Shown: positions 1 to 12,500 of the stretch, piece by piece | Layout: each line of letters begins with the position of its first letter | Position numbering within the stretch: position 1 is the first letter of the stretch | Assembly (NCBI GenBank): GCA_023105745.1 | Contig: JALGQZ010000009.1 | Span: 39,055,359-39,119,358 of the forward strand | Origin: Austropuccinia psidii | Taxonomy: Eukaryota > Basidiomycota > Pucciniomycetes > Pucciniales > Sphaerophragmiaceae | Direction of reading: 5' to 3' | Length of the DNA: 64,000 nt | Made by a program: the position numbers and the translations under genes | The notes under the pieces: model-generated | What the model was told of the DNA's origin: nothing | What the model saw: only the letters and a program-made list of their open reading frames with translations | Database searches by the model: none

Positions 1-2
1 AC

Positions 3-386
3 TATTTAGAAGGAGCAGTATTTGAAGTTTTTACTGATTGCACAGCCCTCAAATCACTGTTGAACATGAAGACAACAAACAGACACATGCTTAGGTGGCA
101 AATAGCCATAAAAGAATATAGAGGGAATATGACTATCATCTATAAAGAAGGGAAAAGTCATACTAATGCAGATGGCCTCAGCAGGTGGCCACTGAAAAAT
201 GACCAAGAGAATCCAGCATATGACCCAGAAAATGGGGCCAAAATACCCATACAATGCATGGAGATAGATAAGAGAAAGAACTTCAAACTATCAAACTGGG
301 CATTAGGGAATGACCCATCAAACCCAGCACAGAGCTTTGGAGAGAGAAAGAGATACCCATACTGGGAATCAGCTCCTCTAATCTGA
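3..386 (+). pseudogene. GypA-1 RNase H end (Ty3/gypsy), truncated by window start
   Basis: The frame is open from base 3 and encodes the C-terminal part of a gypsy RNase H: an FTDC segment carrying an RNase H aspartate, then LLNMK, RHMLRW and the closing NADGLSRW motif typical of Ty3/gypsy RNase H. It matches, residue for residue in long stretches, the RNase H of the minus-strand element at 31.4-32.0 kb, so both belong to one family (GypA). RNase H would remove the RNA of the RNA:DNA hybrid during reverse transcription. The frame ends at 386, while the matching downstream protein continues in another frame from about 380, so a one-base shift separates it from the integrase. RT, protease and gag lie left of the window. 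Confidence 0.85.
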
Positions 387-1960
387 ATACAGAGTTCTTT
401 AGCATAGTACAATCATCATACAATAAACACAAACAGTGTAGTATATTGATACAACTATTAAAACAAAAGTACAGGAGTCCTGAACTAGAAAGCCAATTGG
501 AAGAGCCATGGCTCAAAAACTTCAGAGAGAATAGATTTTTCCTGATAGATGATCTACTATACCATAGGGAAAAACACACAAGTGCCCTGGTAATAATAAA
601 TAGAGAACATATTTCCCTGATACTACAGGAATGCCATGACTGCCCATACATGGGACATATGAGTGAAGAAAGAACTAAAGAAAGAGTCTTCAGCACACCT
701 TGGTGGCCAAAGTGGGAACAAGACTTGAGTGAATACATCAACACTTGTACCAGATGCCAGAAAGCCAACAGAAGTCATGGCAAAAGATATGGATTACTCC
801 AGAGTATAGAGGAGCCTAAACACCCCTGGGAAATAATAAACATGGATTGGGTAACAGGCCTGGTCCCTGGAGGGAAAGACAGCTTTAATGCATGCCTAGT
901 AGTAGTAGACAGGTACAGCAAGAGTGTCAGATGTCTCCCCTGTCACAAAGAGGACACAGCAATGGACACAGCCATATTGTGCTGGAACAATGTGATAGCT
1001 AACTGTGGAGTTCCAAGAATTATAATTAGTGACAGAGACCCTAAATTCACATCAGAATTTTGGACTAATCTATATGAGATGCTGGGAACCAAACTAGCAT
1101 TCTCCACAGCTTACCATCCACAAACAGATGGTCTAGCAGAAAGAATGATTCAAACATTAGAAGACATCATTCGAAGATTTTGTGCATATGGCATGGAATA
1201 TAAAGACAATGAGGGATATACCCATGACTGGGTAACCCTCCTACCAGCTGTACAATTGGCATACAACACAAGTATACACTCAGTGACAGGAAAAACCCCT
1301 GCCACATTAGAGAAAGGATGGAACCCACTACTTCCAGTAGACTACTTGAAGAAGAACCTCCTCTAAGTACACCCCACAGCTAAGGACTTCCACACAATGT
1401 GGAAGACTGCCTGTGAAAAAGCAGAGCAATGTGTAGCTGAAGCCAAATTATATAACAAACAGAGATATGATAAAAGTCACCAAGAACCTGATTTCAAAGA
1501 AGGAGACCAAGTTCTAATCTCAACTCTTAACTTCAACAACCTAAGAGGACCCAAGAAGATGAGAGACTCATTCATAGGACCATTCACCATTATTAAATTA
1601 ATAGGAAAGAATGCAGTAGAAGTCAACCTGACCAAAGAGTTCTCTAGGAAACACCCAGTTTTCCCTGTGAGCCTGGTGAAACCTTATCACCAGACAGATG
1701 AGGAGAAATTCCCTGACAGAAAGAAAACAGTCACCCATGAAAGATTGGTAGAGGAAGATGACTCACCTGGACCAGTGAAAAAGATCATTAAAGCCAGGAT
1801 AATAAGAATTAATGGGAAAGACAACAGGCAATACCTGGTTAGATTTAAGAATCAACCAGCAGATAAAGACAAATGGTTAACTGAGAAAGAAATCCCAGAT
1901 GGACAAATACACCTCAGAAGATTCAGAGCCTCCAGGAGGGCTGAAGAGTCTCATAAATGA
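380..1960 (+). pseudogene. GypA-1 integrase with chromo-like C-terminal domain
   Basis: This is the integrase part of the same gypsy pol. An HHCC-like zinc region comes first (ECH, MGH, then CTRC). The DDE core follows: D in MDWVTG, D in SDRDPKF and E in [12 protein letters not shown]. The GPY-type region (GPFTII) and a C-terminal chromo-like stretch (QYLVRF..KW..EIPD) end at 1960. Integrase inserts the cDNA into the genome; the chromo-like tail may steer it to marked chromatin. One stop at 1364-1366 (TAA) interrupts the frame, and the protein resumes in the same frame with HPTA, which the GypA-2 copy has uninterrupted. The frame is otherwise open for about 525 codons, so the copy is only lightly damaged here. 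Confidence 0.88.
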
Positions 1961-1971
1961 TGAGCCTTCTT

Positions 1972-1984
1972 TTGAGGGAGGGTA
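1972..1984 (+). other. Polypurine tract of GypA-1
   Basis: A purine-rich stretch ending GAGGGAGGGTA lies directly before TGTCAG. This is the normal place of the plus-strand primer just inside a 3' LTR. GypA-2 has the equivalent tract beside its own 3' LTR. Confidence 0.65.
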
Positions 1985-3486
1985 TGTCAGCCTGTGACTC
2001 AAAACAGAGCACTAGCATGACATCCAACATACCATAAATAATGGTATGACAAGTATTGAACAAACATAGTCAATACAGGTAATAATTAAGAGAAAACAAT
2101 CCTCTTAAATTAAACACCAACCTTATCCAAACAGAATAAGGAAACCTAGAGGAGAATAAACAAGTCAAAACCCTTATTTTCACCTCTCATCTAACTTATG
2201 CATATTTAAGTTATTCTATACCAAAATGGTTTTTTTCTTGAAGCTCACATAGAGAGCTACACAATGATATCATCCATGTTGTTGTAACACCACTACAACT
2301 GGAGACACCATATAACCTCATTTTCAAAACCAAGTCCCCCTGAAAGTCAAAGAGGGCTTGTACAAAACTGTACAAAAGTATAACCAAATTAAAGATCTCA
2401 ACAAGAGCTTTAATTTGAGACACCTTAGATCTCTGTATCTCTTAAATTGACTGAGGGATCTTGGTTCAAAGGTTTAATAACCAAAATACAGATATTCTGA
2501 AAACAAGAAAATAAACAAACCCCTGTATCTTTGGCATACACTCATACAACTGTACAGTGTAATATACCAAACTGTAGAGCTAATCAAGCCCTACAGAACT
2601 GTATCATCAGAATACAGATATCTTCCAAATTGAAGAAGATATCTAGCATGGAAGTTTTTGAAGCCTCATACTGATGTACAAAATTACATCCAAAAACTTA
2701 AAGCCCTTATAACTTTTGCTATTTGCAAGAAGGGTAAACATGAAGCATACCAAATTGAAGAGCTCATTAAGCCCTTCAATTCTGTGCTCTTGGTTTCTTG
2801 ATATCTCAAAAACTGACTGAGATATCTTGGTTGGAAGTATTTTGACCAATACTGGTCTGTACCAAACCTTTACCAACCAGTACAGTCTTGATACTTAAAA
2901 TAATGGTTATTTAAAGCTTAAAGCCGCCCAGAATAGCTAATATTGATCATACAGACACCAGAACAACGTCATCCAAGTGCTGACGTGGCAGGTGAAAAGT
3001 TTTTTCACCCTGTATTGATCCAGAATGATCATTTGTGGTTCCAAAACCACAATTCTGTCTATATTGACGTCAGAATTGAGGATCCAGAACCACAGACTGA
3101 CCACTGGAGTGAAATGTTTCACTCCTCTGACGTGTGAAGAGTTAATAACTCTTGACAGTCTTGAAAGATATAAAAAGAAGGGTTTTTCCCCTTGAAAACC
3201 CATCATCTTATCTTACTTTACCAATATTCTTACGTGACAAGACTGTTATTAATCAGTAGTTTCCTTAGAATTATTAAAGATATAATTAGAATATAATTAT
3301 TGTAGTGTTTCTTTACAGTCAAAGATATTAGAGCATTGCAACCCAGGTCCTCAATAGACTCATCACCACTGTTACCACGTAGCAGTAGGACCTGAAGATT
3401 TTATTTTTATTTATTTTGACGTGTCACAGTCATAGTGCTAGCTTGTATTTACTATTTTTAAGCTACTACATAGACTCACCCTGACA
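1985..3486 (+). repeat. GypA-1 3' LTR, about 1.5 kb
   Basis: The segment starts TGTCAGCCTG after the polypurine tract and ends CACCCTGACA, giving the inverted ends TGTCAG..CTGACA expected of an LTR. Just beyond its right edge, minus-strand gypsy RT coding sequence begins abruptly, which fixes the right boundary. The interior is AT-rich with many CTGTA/TACAG motifs and no long reading frame. The paired 5' LTR and the target duplication lie outside the window, so the boundary rests on these two signs only. Confidence 0.7.
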
Positions 3487-4295
3487 ATAAATATAAATGA
3501 TAAGCCATCCTTCAGATAATTCTGTAGGAAAGAGGGTATTCATCATTCTTTGATAATGGGATGGAGCATTTTTAATGCCAAATGGCATTCTAAGATACTC
3601 ATAGATACCACAGTGAGTGATAATTCTAAGTAATTTCTTAGCTTTAGGCATCAAAACATTTTGATGAAAGCCTTTCAATGCATCCATTGATATATACTTG
3701 GCTTTAGACAATTGAGTCAAGGTTTCTTGAAGTCTAGGAATTGGATACCTATTTGGAACTGTGTAGGTATTCAATTCTTTAAAATCTCCAACCATTCTTG
3801 ACTTATCATTATTCCAAGAAATAAAAACAGGTGTTGTCACTTCAACTTCCTCATTATGGCCTACTTTCCTTAGTAAAACAAGTCGGATTAACTCCTGGAT
3901 ATGTTTTTCTAAGGCTTCTCTAGCTCTGGGACTGGATGGATAAGCTAGTCTTCCAAGTACTGGAGGATATGGTCTGTCAATATTAAGAGTAATATCAACT
4001 TCATGTCCTCTTATAGCACCTAATGGCTCATTATCAGAGGCAAATGAATCATTGTATGTGTCTAACACATCAACAAGTTCATTCCTCATTTTTGGTGACA
4101 ATGATGGATTAATTTGTGCTGCAACAAGTTGATTAGACACAAATTCATCTCTAAAAGTATCCTTAACAGAAGATACAACAGATATTTGTTTTGATATATT
4201 GGAAAAAGAAAATTTTTGTCTCTTGTTATCCCCAATTGTGTAATATCTGTCTTTATTGTTATTGATGTTAATACCATAAATATTCAAGTAATCAT
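3487..4295 (-). pseudogene. Older GypA-family protease/RT fragment interrupted by GypA-1
   Basis: Read on the minus strand from 4295, this encodes the end of the protease region (NDYLNIYG), the linker before RT (GAIRGHEVDITL, RPYPPVL) and RT motifs up to [16 protein letters not shown] and LIIYI. It then stops exactly where the catalytic DD should follow, because the GypA-1 LTR begins there. It is about 85-90% identical by eye to 32.6-33.4 kb. The frame is open for about 270 codons with one small internal deletion (KYI-SMDA for KYITSMDA). Frames running on past both ends are chance fusions: the first 70 residues upstream and the last six downstream come from unrelated DNA. Confidence 0.85.
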
Positions 4296-6747
4296 TGGGT
4301 GCCACTTGGGCCAGGAGTGGGTTGCTGCGGGGTTTTCTCGTGAGGCATACATTCAACGGGTGAGTCTTGTTTGGGGGATTTGGTGGGTTTTGTTCTATGT
4401 GTAATGGAAAAAAGTCAGTATGATTGCGTGAACAGAAATGAATTAAGGAGGAAAAAGAAAGCTTACTTTGGCGTTTGAATCCCATGGGTGACAAGACATG
4501 GTGATGATTGGCCCAAGCTCAAATGTCCTCTTGCCATTGCCATCCTTCATCGGCCAGATAATCACTTTTCTCCAGCTGAGGAGTGAAGTGACCATTGGAT
4601 GGTGGACAAATCGATGCTTGAGGGGCCAGGGATAATCATTAAGAATTGTTCCTGTTGGCCTGTTTGGGGTCCTGGGTTTCATTCCCGCACCGGGATACTT
4701 TCATCATTGTCGACCACAAAGGAGTCCTGGTGAGGGCATTTTGGGCGGGAACTCCTCTGGTCGCATGGTCAGAAGGGTCAGACAAGGAACGAGCATTTCT
4801 TGTGTGCTTGTCAGCAAGCATCAAAAGCATTGGTTGTTTTCGAGGAAAGAATGCAGGGGATACCCCACTTAATGCATAAAGTGCACAACATCTAAAGACA
4901 AAACAATTGGGGTTAGTAACTGAATAGAAAGTAAACAATCAAGAAAGAAAATGAAGATGTACAATGAATTATATATTTAAAACAGAATTAAAAACAAGCG
5001 CTCTAGTCGGAAAGTTTTAAAAGTCTGGAAGAGAGTTGTGAAGAAAAATAAGTATTGATATTGGCACATGATATGGACAAAAGTTTTAAATGGAGGAAAC
5101 CCACAAGGTGGATAGAAGGGGGGTTCTGGATGTATAAGCGGGAAAAACAAAAAGCAAGAAGGAAGGGTAGTGGGGTCAGTGGAGTGAGATAGAAAAGAGT
5201 GGAAATGCAGGAAGACAAGGGGGAATACGCACAAAATTAAGAAGAGCGGGTGATCTGGAAGAAAGTGGAGGGCTTGTTGGGCAAAGATGGTCTTTTATAC
5301 CATGGTGAAGCTGAGACGACCGCAGCAGTTGCAGCACCCGCCAAACTCTCAGCTTCAAGCCATGTCAGGACAATTGAGGCTCAGTCGCAGCCAATGCTGC
5401 GACTGGGAAGGGAAATGCCGGTGTGAGGCAGAGGAAAACAGGGGTTCTGGCTGAGTATTGCAATTGATTTAATTGTCAGACTCAGTCAAATCCCCTTTGT
5501 TGCGTTAAATAGCCACCTGATTTCCTGGGAGGGCTTTTGTGAGGGAATTGTTGAATGTGCACAGTGGGTGCAATCCACAAATGCCCCATGCAGAAAAGCA
5601 TGTGGTGCATTTGGTCACAGGTGACCGCGGCAAGCATACCAGCCTTATGGCTGGGTGATAGTGTTTGAACAAAGGGTCGGGGGGCTGTATGACAAGTGAA
5701 TACAGTGTGAGCTTGGGTTGACCCATTTCTCAGGTTTGCTTTGGGGTCATAATTGAAATGCTCAGTGGCTGAAGATTTGAAATGCATGGTTATTGAGCTA
5801 TTGATATAACAATATCAAATGCACCATGCTGAGAAATTGCTAGGTCATTTTTGTAAGCACACAATCTGAGCATTTGGCACAGCATCAGATGAGATTTCAG
5901 CCAGGCGCAGCATATCACATGCTTTGGTGAAGTGCTTCAAACTGAGCCTTCCGATGAACCATTGCAATAAGTTTTCGGACAATGGCTCTACCAAAAACTT
6001 CCACACTGAGCTTTTGACCTTGACATGCTCAGCTTGCGTGTGCAAATCGGGTGGAACGCAATGCTGAGGATGTGGCACATGAGCCACATATATGCTAATG
6101 ATTGGTAATATGCTTGCAGGTGGGAGTAGTGTTACTCCAGCCTAATTTGTACGGCTGACATTGCAGTATGTAGTACACCTTTGTAAATGTATGCTGCGGG
6201 GCAGAGCAAAAGCTGTAAAACAATGTAACATGCAATCACATCAAGCCATCGAGTCAAATTTCTCAAATGCATCCCTTTGATGCACCTTTGTGGAGAGCTC
6301 TGCCTAACTAGCGCACAGATGCGGGTGTAATCCAAGTTAATGTAAGGGGTGCATATTGGGATGACTAATGATTTGAGTCATATGCAAATGGTGGATTCAC
6401 TCCGGTGCCACTGTTGGGGAAAACAATGACTGGCCCCACTTGTTTATTGCGCCCGCTCATTGTTGAGCAGCCACACGCTTTCATATGCACCCCCTGGCGG
6501 GTCATACACAGGCGACTTTCACATTCCTGGCAGACCTTTTACTGCCAGTCTTCCAACCGGCTATTTGCTTGACTGCAGATGCTCACCTGCTTGCGCATGG
6601 AAGCCTGAGGCCAATCAGTGTGGACTTGCTTCAGCCTCATCCACATTAGCATAATCCCGGCCTATGATTGCTGAGGCTGGTTATGTTTGCATGGGGATCT
6701 GCCACCGCGTGTCATTTGCTGAACATTCTCACATGCCCTGGGAAAGC
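4296..6747. other. Unassigned region between gypsy fragment and repeat X1
   Basis: No gene is recognised in this 2.4 kb. Minus-strand frames at 4443-4682, 4639-4938, 5482-5787, 5845-6087 and 6132-6335 are 67-101 codons long. Two of them (5482-5787, 5845-6087) are in the same register and rich in Cys and His, so a decayed multi-exon gene or transposon cargo is possible. None shows a motif I can name. Base composition is less AT-rich than the gypsy LTRs. A perfect hairpin sits at 5382-5405. Confidence 0.4.
5382..5405. repeat. Perfect 10-bp hairpin, 4-nt loop
   Basis: CAGTCGCAGC (5382-5391), loop CAAT, GCTGCGACTG (5396-5405). The arms are perfectly complementary. No T-run follows, so it is not an obvious terminator. 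Its role is unknown. Confidence 0.75.
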
Positions 6748-7149
6748 TATGGTTCCTGGCTTGAAGCCAAAAAATCCCTTGGGCGGGTGGCCTCTTTTGC
6801 CAGAGTTTTGTACATGCATGAGGGAAATACCCCGATGCCAATCTGGGTGGATTGGTACCCGCCTCAAACGCAATAGGGGTGAATGTATATGTGGGTCACA
6901 GCTCACGGCAGGCGCCCCCTTTGATCATGCCACGCATTCCCCCCTGGAATCCCAGTAGGCATCAGTCAGCAAAAAACTTTGGGAAAAACCAAACTCATGT
7001 GTGGTGGCACGCCACCAAACATATCTCACCCACCCACACACAAACATCCCCACAGTGAGATTGCCCTTTGAAACCGCCAACATTGCCCAGTAGGTCCCTG
7101 TACAACAATTAACCTGGGGAAGAAACACTTTTTTTGTCTGTCACACCAG
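6748..7149. repeat. Repeat X, copy 1 (left flank of GypB-1)
   Basis: About 400 bp matching 16221-16623 in the same orientation at roughly 85% by eye. Shared landmarks are AGCCAAAAAATCCCTTGGG, CCCGCCTCAAACGCAATAGG, a CACCAAACATATCTCACC block, and the end TGTCACACCAG. Copy 1 is cut immediately after ACCAG by the GypB-1 LTR, while copy 2 runs on into CTAACATGG. That shows the GypB-1 target site. No protein is recognised in it. Confidence 0.75.
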
Positions 7150-7814
7150 TGTCACAGGGGCTCTTCGAAATGAAGAGGGCCTGGCACTCAGTGAACAGAC
7201 TTACTTATGGAGGGCTCAGAATAAAATACTCAACGTATAAGAGTAACAAAATAAGAGGATAAATTCCTAGTCATAAAGTAATAAGCATTAAAAGATAAGA
7301 GAGGAAAACAAAAGCAATAATAAAGAGCCAACCACAAATAATCCTGTACCACTGTTTCAACCTGTTCAGAAAAGAGAAAAGGATTAATAAAGGATATGGC
7401 CACCAGGACTCTACTGAACAGGTGAGGGAAGGAAAAGACTAACTTAATAATTAATAAAAAAATATTAAATAATAAATCCAATATTTCAATTAACTGGGGG
7501 AAAAACCCCCAGGTGGGTGAAAGGGGGCTGATATATGTGAAAAAGTGCCAGCCTTGTGCTTGAGTGTTGAGAAACCATGACTGTATGATTGAGGAACCTG
7601 TATTGGTGTATCCAATACAGTTATTTGAATCAATACAGGTATTTGCACCTGTATTGAGGACAGGCCTGTATTTGGGTTTTGCCTGTATTGAGCTGTATTG
7701 AGGACTGAAACTGTATTCGGTGAATCTTCTATGAAACCCCTTGCTGATTAGGTGTTGGAAGATTTTCCATTAGTAATGAGTGGTAATGCCCTGCCTGTCT
7801 CCATGGCTGTGACA
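7150..7814 (-). repeat. GypB-1 left (3') LTR, 665 bp
   Basis: Runs from TGTCACAGGGGC to GGCTGTGACA, so the ends are TGTCAC and GTGACA. The first 204 bp recur at 15325-15528, and the same layout recurs in GypB-2. The minus-strand U3 part holds clustered CTGTATTG/CAATACAG hairpins. Confidence 0.85.
7598..7657. promoter_or_regulatory. Two adjacent CTGTATTG hairpins in GypB-1 LTR U3
   Basis: CTGTATTGG, 5-nt loop, CCAATACAG (7598-7620) is followed after 9 bp by TCAATACAGGT, 6-nt loop, ACCTGTATTGA (7630-7657). Both stems are perfect. More CTGTATT copies follow to about 7715. They lie about 160-220 bp inside the LTR start as transcribed (minus strand), where promoter elements are expected. Binding of a regulator is inference. 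Confidence 0.5.
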
Positions 7815-9518
7815 TTATCCCCCTCTTGAAAGTGGTGAGCTCTGAGCACCATTGAAGTAATGACTCTTGATAAGATCAACTGATTTTTTCTTCCCCCCAA
7901 TTCCCAATTTTCATCTCTCAAAGTTCCTCTTCATAAATCATAATTTCAACCCCTTTCAGCTTCATAACTTGTAGGTCCTTCTTCTTTGTCTTGATTCTTA
8001 TTTTTCTTCACTTCATCAATTTTTTCTGCTATTTCTTTTATCTCCTCCCCATTGCAGAGTTCTTCACTCATTTTGTCTTGAGTCCTCATGGCTTATGATA
8101 AAAAGTGATTTCAGGTTCATGTCCTAAGAACCCACTGCCATTTCATCAATTTTGTCTTCATTTGGAGATCAGGCCAACTTGGCCTTTTTTCTTGCTTGGA
8201 CCATTTCAGAATTCCTGGAATTGTTCCCCAAAATTGTTGTTTTATGGTATTTTTGGTCAGAATGGCCAAAATGCGCAAAAGTGCGCAAAATGCAATATAA
8301 TGAAGTTTTGGATGATTTTTGATTTAAATTGGTGTTTTCGCCCTTTTTCACATGATTTGAAGTTGAAATAGCCATAAATGCGCAAAATGCGCAAATATGC
8401 CCATATCATTAAAATGGCATATTTGATGAATAATTGAATAAAATGAGTTTTCAAAGGTTTTGAAGAGAAATGACACCAAAATGCGCAAAATGCACAAATA
8501 TGCCAATATGGTCAAAATGGCATATTTTTCTGAAGAATCAAATAAAACATAGATTTTGATGTTTGAAGAAGAATGAAGCCAAAAATGCGCAAATGCATGA
8601 AAATGGCCAACTTGGCCTATGAAACGGTTTTTGATGATAATTTCTTCTATTTTCTTGTGCTTCACTCTGTTCTGGAAGTTCAAATTGCCATATTTGACTT
8701 GCTGACTTGGATTTTTCCATGTTCTGCTTGGTCTTGACTCTGAAATTTGACTTGAAGATGAGTTCAAGGCTGACTTGAAGAAATTTTGATGAGGGTTATC
8801 TGTAGCTGGTCTGTACCATTACTAGTGTTTTTCTCTTTTATTATTGAATAAATTGACTCCCCAAACAAGATATGGGAATATAATTGCTGCTTTTGAAACA
8901 AGAAATAAAAAAAATAAAACATACAAGTAAAATAAAATGAAATAAAATGAAAATGAAAAAGAATTGAGAGAAAAAGAGAGTGAAAAAATAGAAATAAGAA
9001 AACTTCTGAGGATTGATCTTCTTGTGGTGAGTTGCTTGATTTCGGCCATAATTTTTCCTGAAAAGATAAAACCAAACATTTGATGCTTACAGAGTGGCCA
9101 AGGTGTTGTTTTACAAGAAGTAGAGCCCTCAGAGATGCATACCAGGAGATGGAGCTTACTTTAATAACTTCCACTCCCCACCAAGCATCATAAAAGAATA
9201 GAAAACTTTTCCATAAATGTATTTGAATTAAAGAATGTCTTGAATAATATTGAATGGCATAATTTGGAATAATATTTTTGACAGAAAGAAAAAGAATAAA
9301 AAAATAAAAAAGGGAATTTGGCCATATCTTGATGAAAGGTCCAAATTTGGGGTATTGATGTTGCAAGGCCTTCTAAGCCTGTCCAAAGAAATTGACAAGT
9401 GCTCACAAAGTGGCCAAGGTGATTCTTACAACATATTTTGGTAGTATACCCCCTTAAAGGTGCATGCCAGGAGAGGAACTTACTTTCATAAACTCCAATC
9501 CCCACCAAGCACCATAAA
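7815..9518. other. GypB-1 3' non-coding internal region
   Basis: Lies between the pol stop and the 3' LTR. No gene is recognised. It holds ATGCGCAAA-type repeats about 103 bp apart (from 8376 and 8478), each with a hairpin of the AAATATGCC..GGCATATTT type, and AT-rich low-complexity DNA near 8880-9000. A stretch from about 7936 to 8528 is repeated at 15529-16208. Confidence 0.7.
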
Positions 9519-12500
9519 TCAAACTATTGAGACATTTGGGCCAGGCTTGTCTGGATACAAAGTGTAAAAATCCCTGAAAAGGTCTGTTGAGTTGGTAAGG
9601 TTGGAATCTGGTTCCAAAGTTGTTCTTTCTGGGTTTTCATTGAATCCTTTCCACTCCACTAGATACCATAATGTACCTCTCTTGAGTTTTGAGTCCAGAA
9701 CCTGAGCCACTTCCCATTCTTCTTGCTCTTCCACTATTACTGGAGGTGGTGGTAATTGGTGTCAATTTGGGATAGTTGATTGCTTCACTGGTTCTAACAA
9801 GGACACATGGAAGACAGGGTGAACTGACTTCCATTGTTGAGGAAACTTGAGGTGATATGCATGGCTGCCAATCTTCTTGAGAACTTCAAAGGGTCCCAAC
9901 CATCGTTCTTAAAGTTTCTTGGTGGGTGTTGTTGTCTTGATGTTCTTGGAAGCTAGCCATAATTTGTCCCCAGGTTAGAAATCAGGTGGAATCGCTCTAT
10001 TTCTATCTTCATACTTCTTACAATGCTTTATTTCTGACTCTAATTCTTCTTTGACAACTTGCTGTACTGATTGGAGTTTTGTTGATAACTTTCCAGCAGG
10101 CTTATCTTGAGAAATGTGAATTGAGTCAAAGCTGGGTTTTCTTCCATAAATGGTGAAAAATGGTGACTGCTTTGTTGATGAATGTTCTGCATTATTATAG
10201 GAAAATTCAGCCAGAGGGAGCCAGGTGTGCCAGTCATCTTGATGGTAACTGACATACATCCAAAGATACTGTTCTAGAATCTGATTTTCCCTCTCTGTCT
10301 GTCCATCTGTTTTAGGGTGAAAGGCAGTTGAAATATCTCTTGATATCTTGAGCTGCTGCCACATTTGAGTCCAAAATGATGAAACAAATAATGAACCTCT
10401 ATCACTAACAATACTTATTGGAAGACCATGTTTGGAAAAGACATGACTAATAAAGATTTGAGCTAAGTCCAAAGCAGTGATTTTTGAATAAGTTGGAATA
10501 ATTGTTGCCATTTTTGAAAATCTGTCTACAACTACTAAAATTGAATCAAGGTGGCTTGACAAGGCCAATTAGGTGATAAAGTCCATTGATAGTGAATCCC
10601 AAGGACCAGATGGAATTTGAAGAGGCTTGAGTAATCCAAACTTCTTATGATGAATGTTCTTGTTTCTTGAACATTGCTGACATGAGGACACATAGTCCTT
10701 GATAATTTGATTCATGTCAGCCCAATAAAAATCCCTCTTGATGAGCTTGAGGGTCTTCTCCTGGCCAGGATGACCAGCCGACGGTGAGTCATGATGCTTT
10801 TGAAGGATATCCAATTGAAGTTCATGATTGCTTGGGATGACTACTCTATCTTTGAATAATAACAATTTGGCTTGAGGTTCAAGACTATAATCTGAGATTG
10901 ATTCACCTCTTGCTAATTGCTTGAGAATTTCCTTATAATCTTTTTCTTGCCATACTTCCTTCTGAATTTGATCAACTAAATCTGACAAAACTTCAACTTT
11001 GATTGAGAAAAACCTTGACTCTTTAATTTCATTTTGCTTGAGAACTTGATGAGAGTTTTGAGGATTCTTCCTGATGAAGTCCACCCCCCTCTCTGGGTAC
11101 ACATAGTCCCGATGTGACAAGGAATCTGGTAAAGTGGCCAGTCTGCCTGGGCAGTAAGTGATAGAGAAATGAAATTCAGAGAGAAACTCAGCCCAACAGG
11201 CTTGACGGCAAGTAAGGACTTTGGAGGAAATAAAATATTGAAGGGAAGAGTGGTCTGTCAAGACTTCAAAGGAATCAGAAAGAGAAAGAAGAAAGGCTCT
11301 CCAGTGCTTGAGAGCCCAAACTATGCCAAGGAGTTCCTTGTAATGAATTTCATAGTTGAGCTCAGCTGGGAGGAGCTTGTGACTATCAAATGCAATGGGA
11401 TGCTTTCCTGAGTCATTCACCTGACTCAGTACAGCACTCAAGGCATAATCAGAAGTATCAGTCTCTACAATAGTTGGTAGAGAAGGATTGAAATGGGATA
11501 GCATAGGAGCAGTGGTGAAAGCTTCTTTGAGTACTTGAAACTGACTAAGAGCTTCCTCATTGAAGATGAAAGGAGAATCTTTTTTAAGGAGGGAAGTGAG
11601 AGCAGAGATTTTTTTGGAATAATTTTTAATGAAACAACAATAAAAGTTGGCAAAGCCAAGGAAAGATTGGAGTGCTTTGATGTTCTTTGGCTGAGGCCAA
11701 TTGAGGATTTTCTGAACTTTGGAAGAATCCATCTTGAGGCCTTCACTTGAAACAACATAGCCCAAGTATTCTACACTTGAGGCATGTAATACACACTTTG
11801 AGGCTTTGGCAAACAAATTATTGTCCCTCAGTCTTTGGAGGACAGATTCCACATGTTTGACATGTTCCTCCTAAGAACTAGAGAAGACCATAATATCATC
11901 TAAGTAGACTACAGCAAAAATATCCAAGAAATCTGCAAACATATCATTCACAAGATTCTGGAATTAAGAAGGAGAATTGGTCAAGCCAAATGGCATAACC
12001 AAATATTCATAACTGCCATATTTAGTTCTAAAGGCAGTCAAGTGCTCATCCCCCTCTTTGATTCTCAATAGGTTATAAGCACCACGCAAGTCTATCTTGG
12101 AGAAGATAGTTGAACCGTTGAATACAGTAAGGAGCTGGTTCATAGGAGGAACAGGATACCTGTTCTTCCTAGTGACAGCATTAAGTTTGCGGTAGTCAAC
12201 ACACAAACAAAGGCCACCATCCTTTTTCTTAACAAAAAGGACAGGTGCTCCTGTTGAAGAGGAGCTTGGCCTCATGAAAACTTTCTCTACATTCTCTGAA
12301 ATGTAGGCCCACAGTGTTTCTGACTCATTCTTTGATAAATAGTAGATAACACCAACTGGAGGTAGAAGACCCCCCAGTTTGATATGATGATCACAGGCAC
12401 GGTGTGGAGGAAGTTTCTCTGCTTTCACCTTGGAGAATACATCCAAATATTTGTTATAAACAGGAGGGACTACCTTCAGCATAGTTTCAATCTCTTCTGG

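Noticed and set aside
4639..4938. 99-codon minus-strand frame as a gene
   Set aside because: No family motif, no continuation into neighbouring exons that I could see, and an overlapping plus-strand frame of similar length; noted only within the unassigned region.
8348..8767. 139-codon minus-strand frame and neighbours in the GypB-1 3' region
   Set aside because: It reads through AT-rich hairpin repeats, gives repetitive Phe/His/Ile-rich peptides and is not kept in the paralogous region; it is a composition effect.
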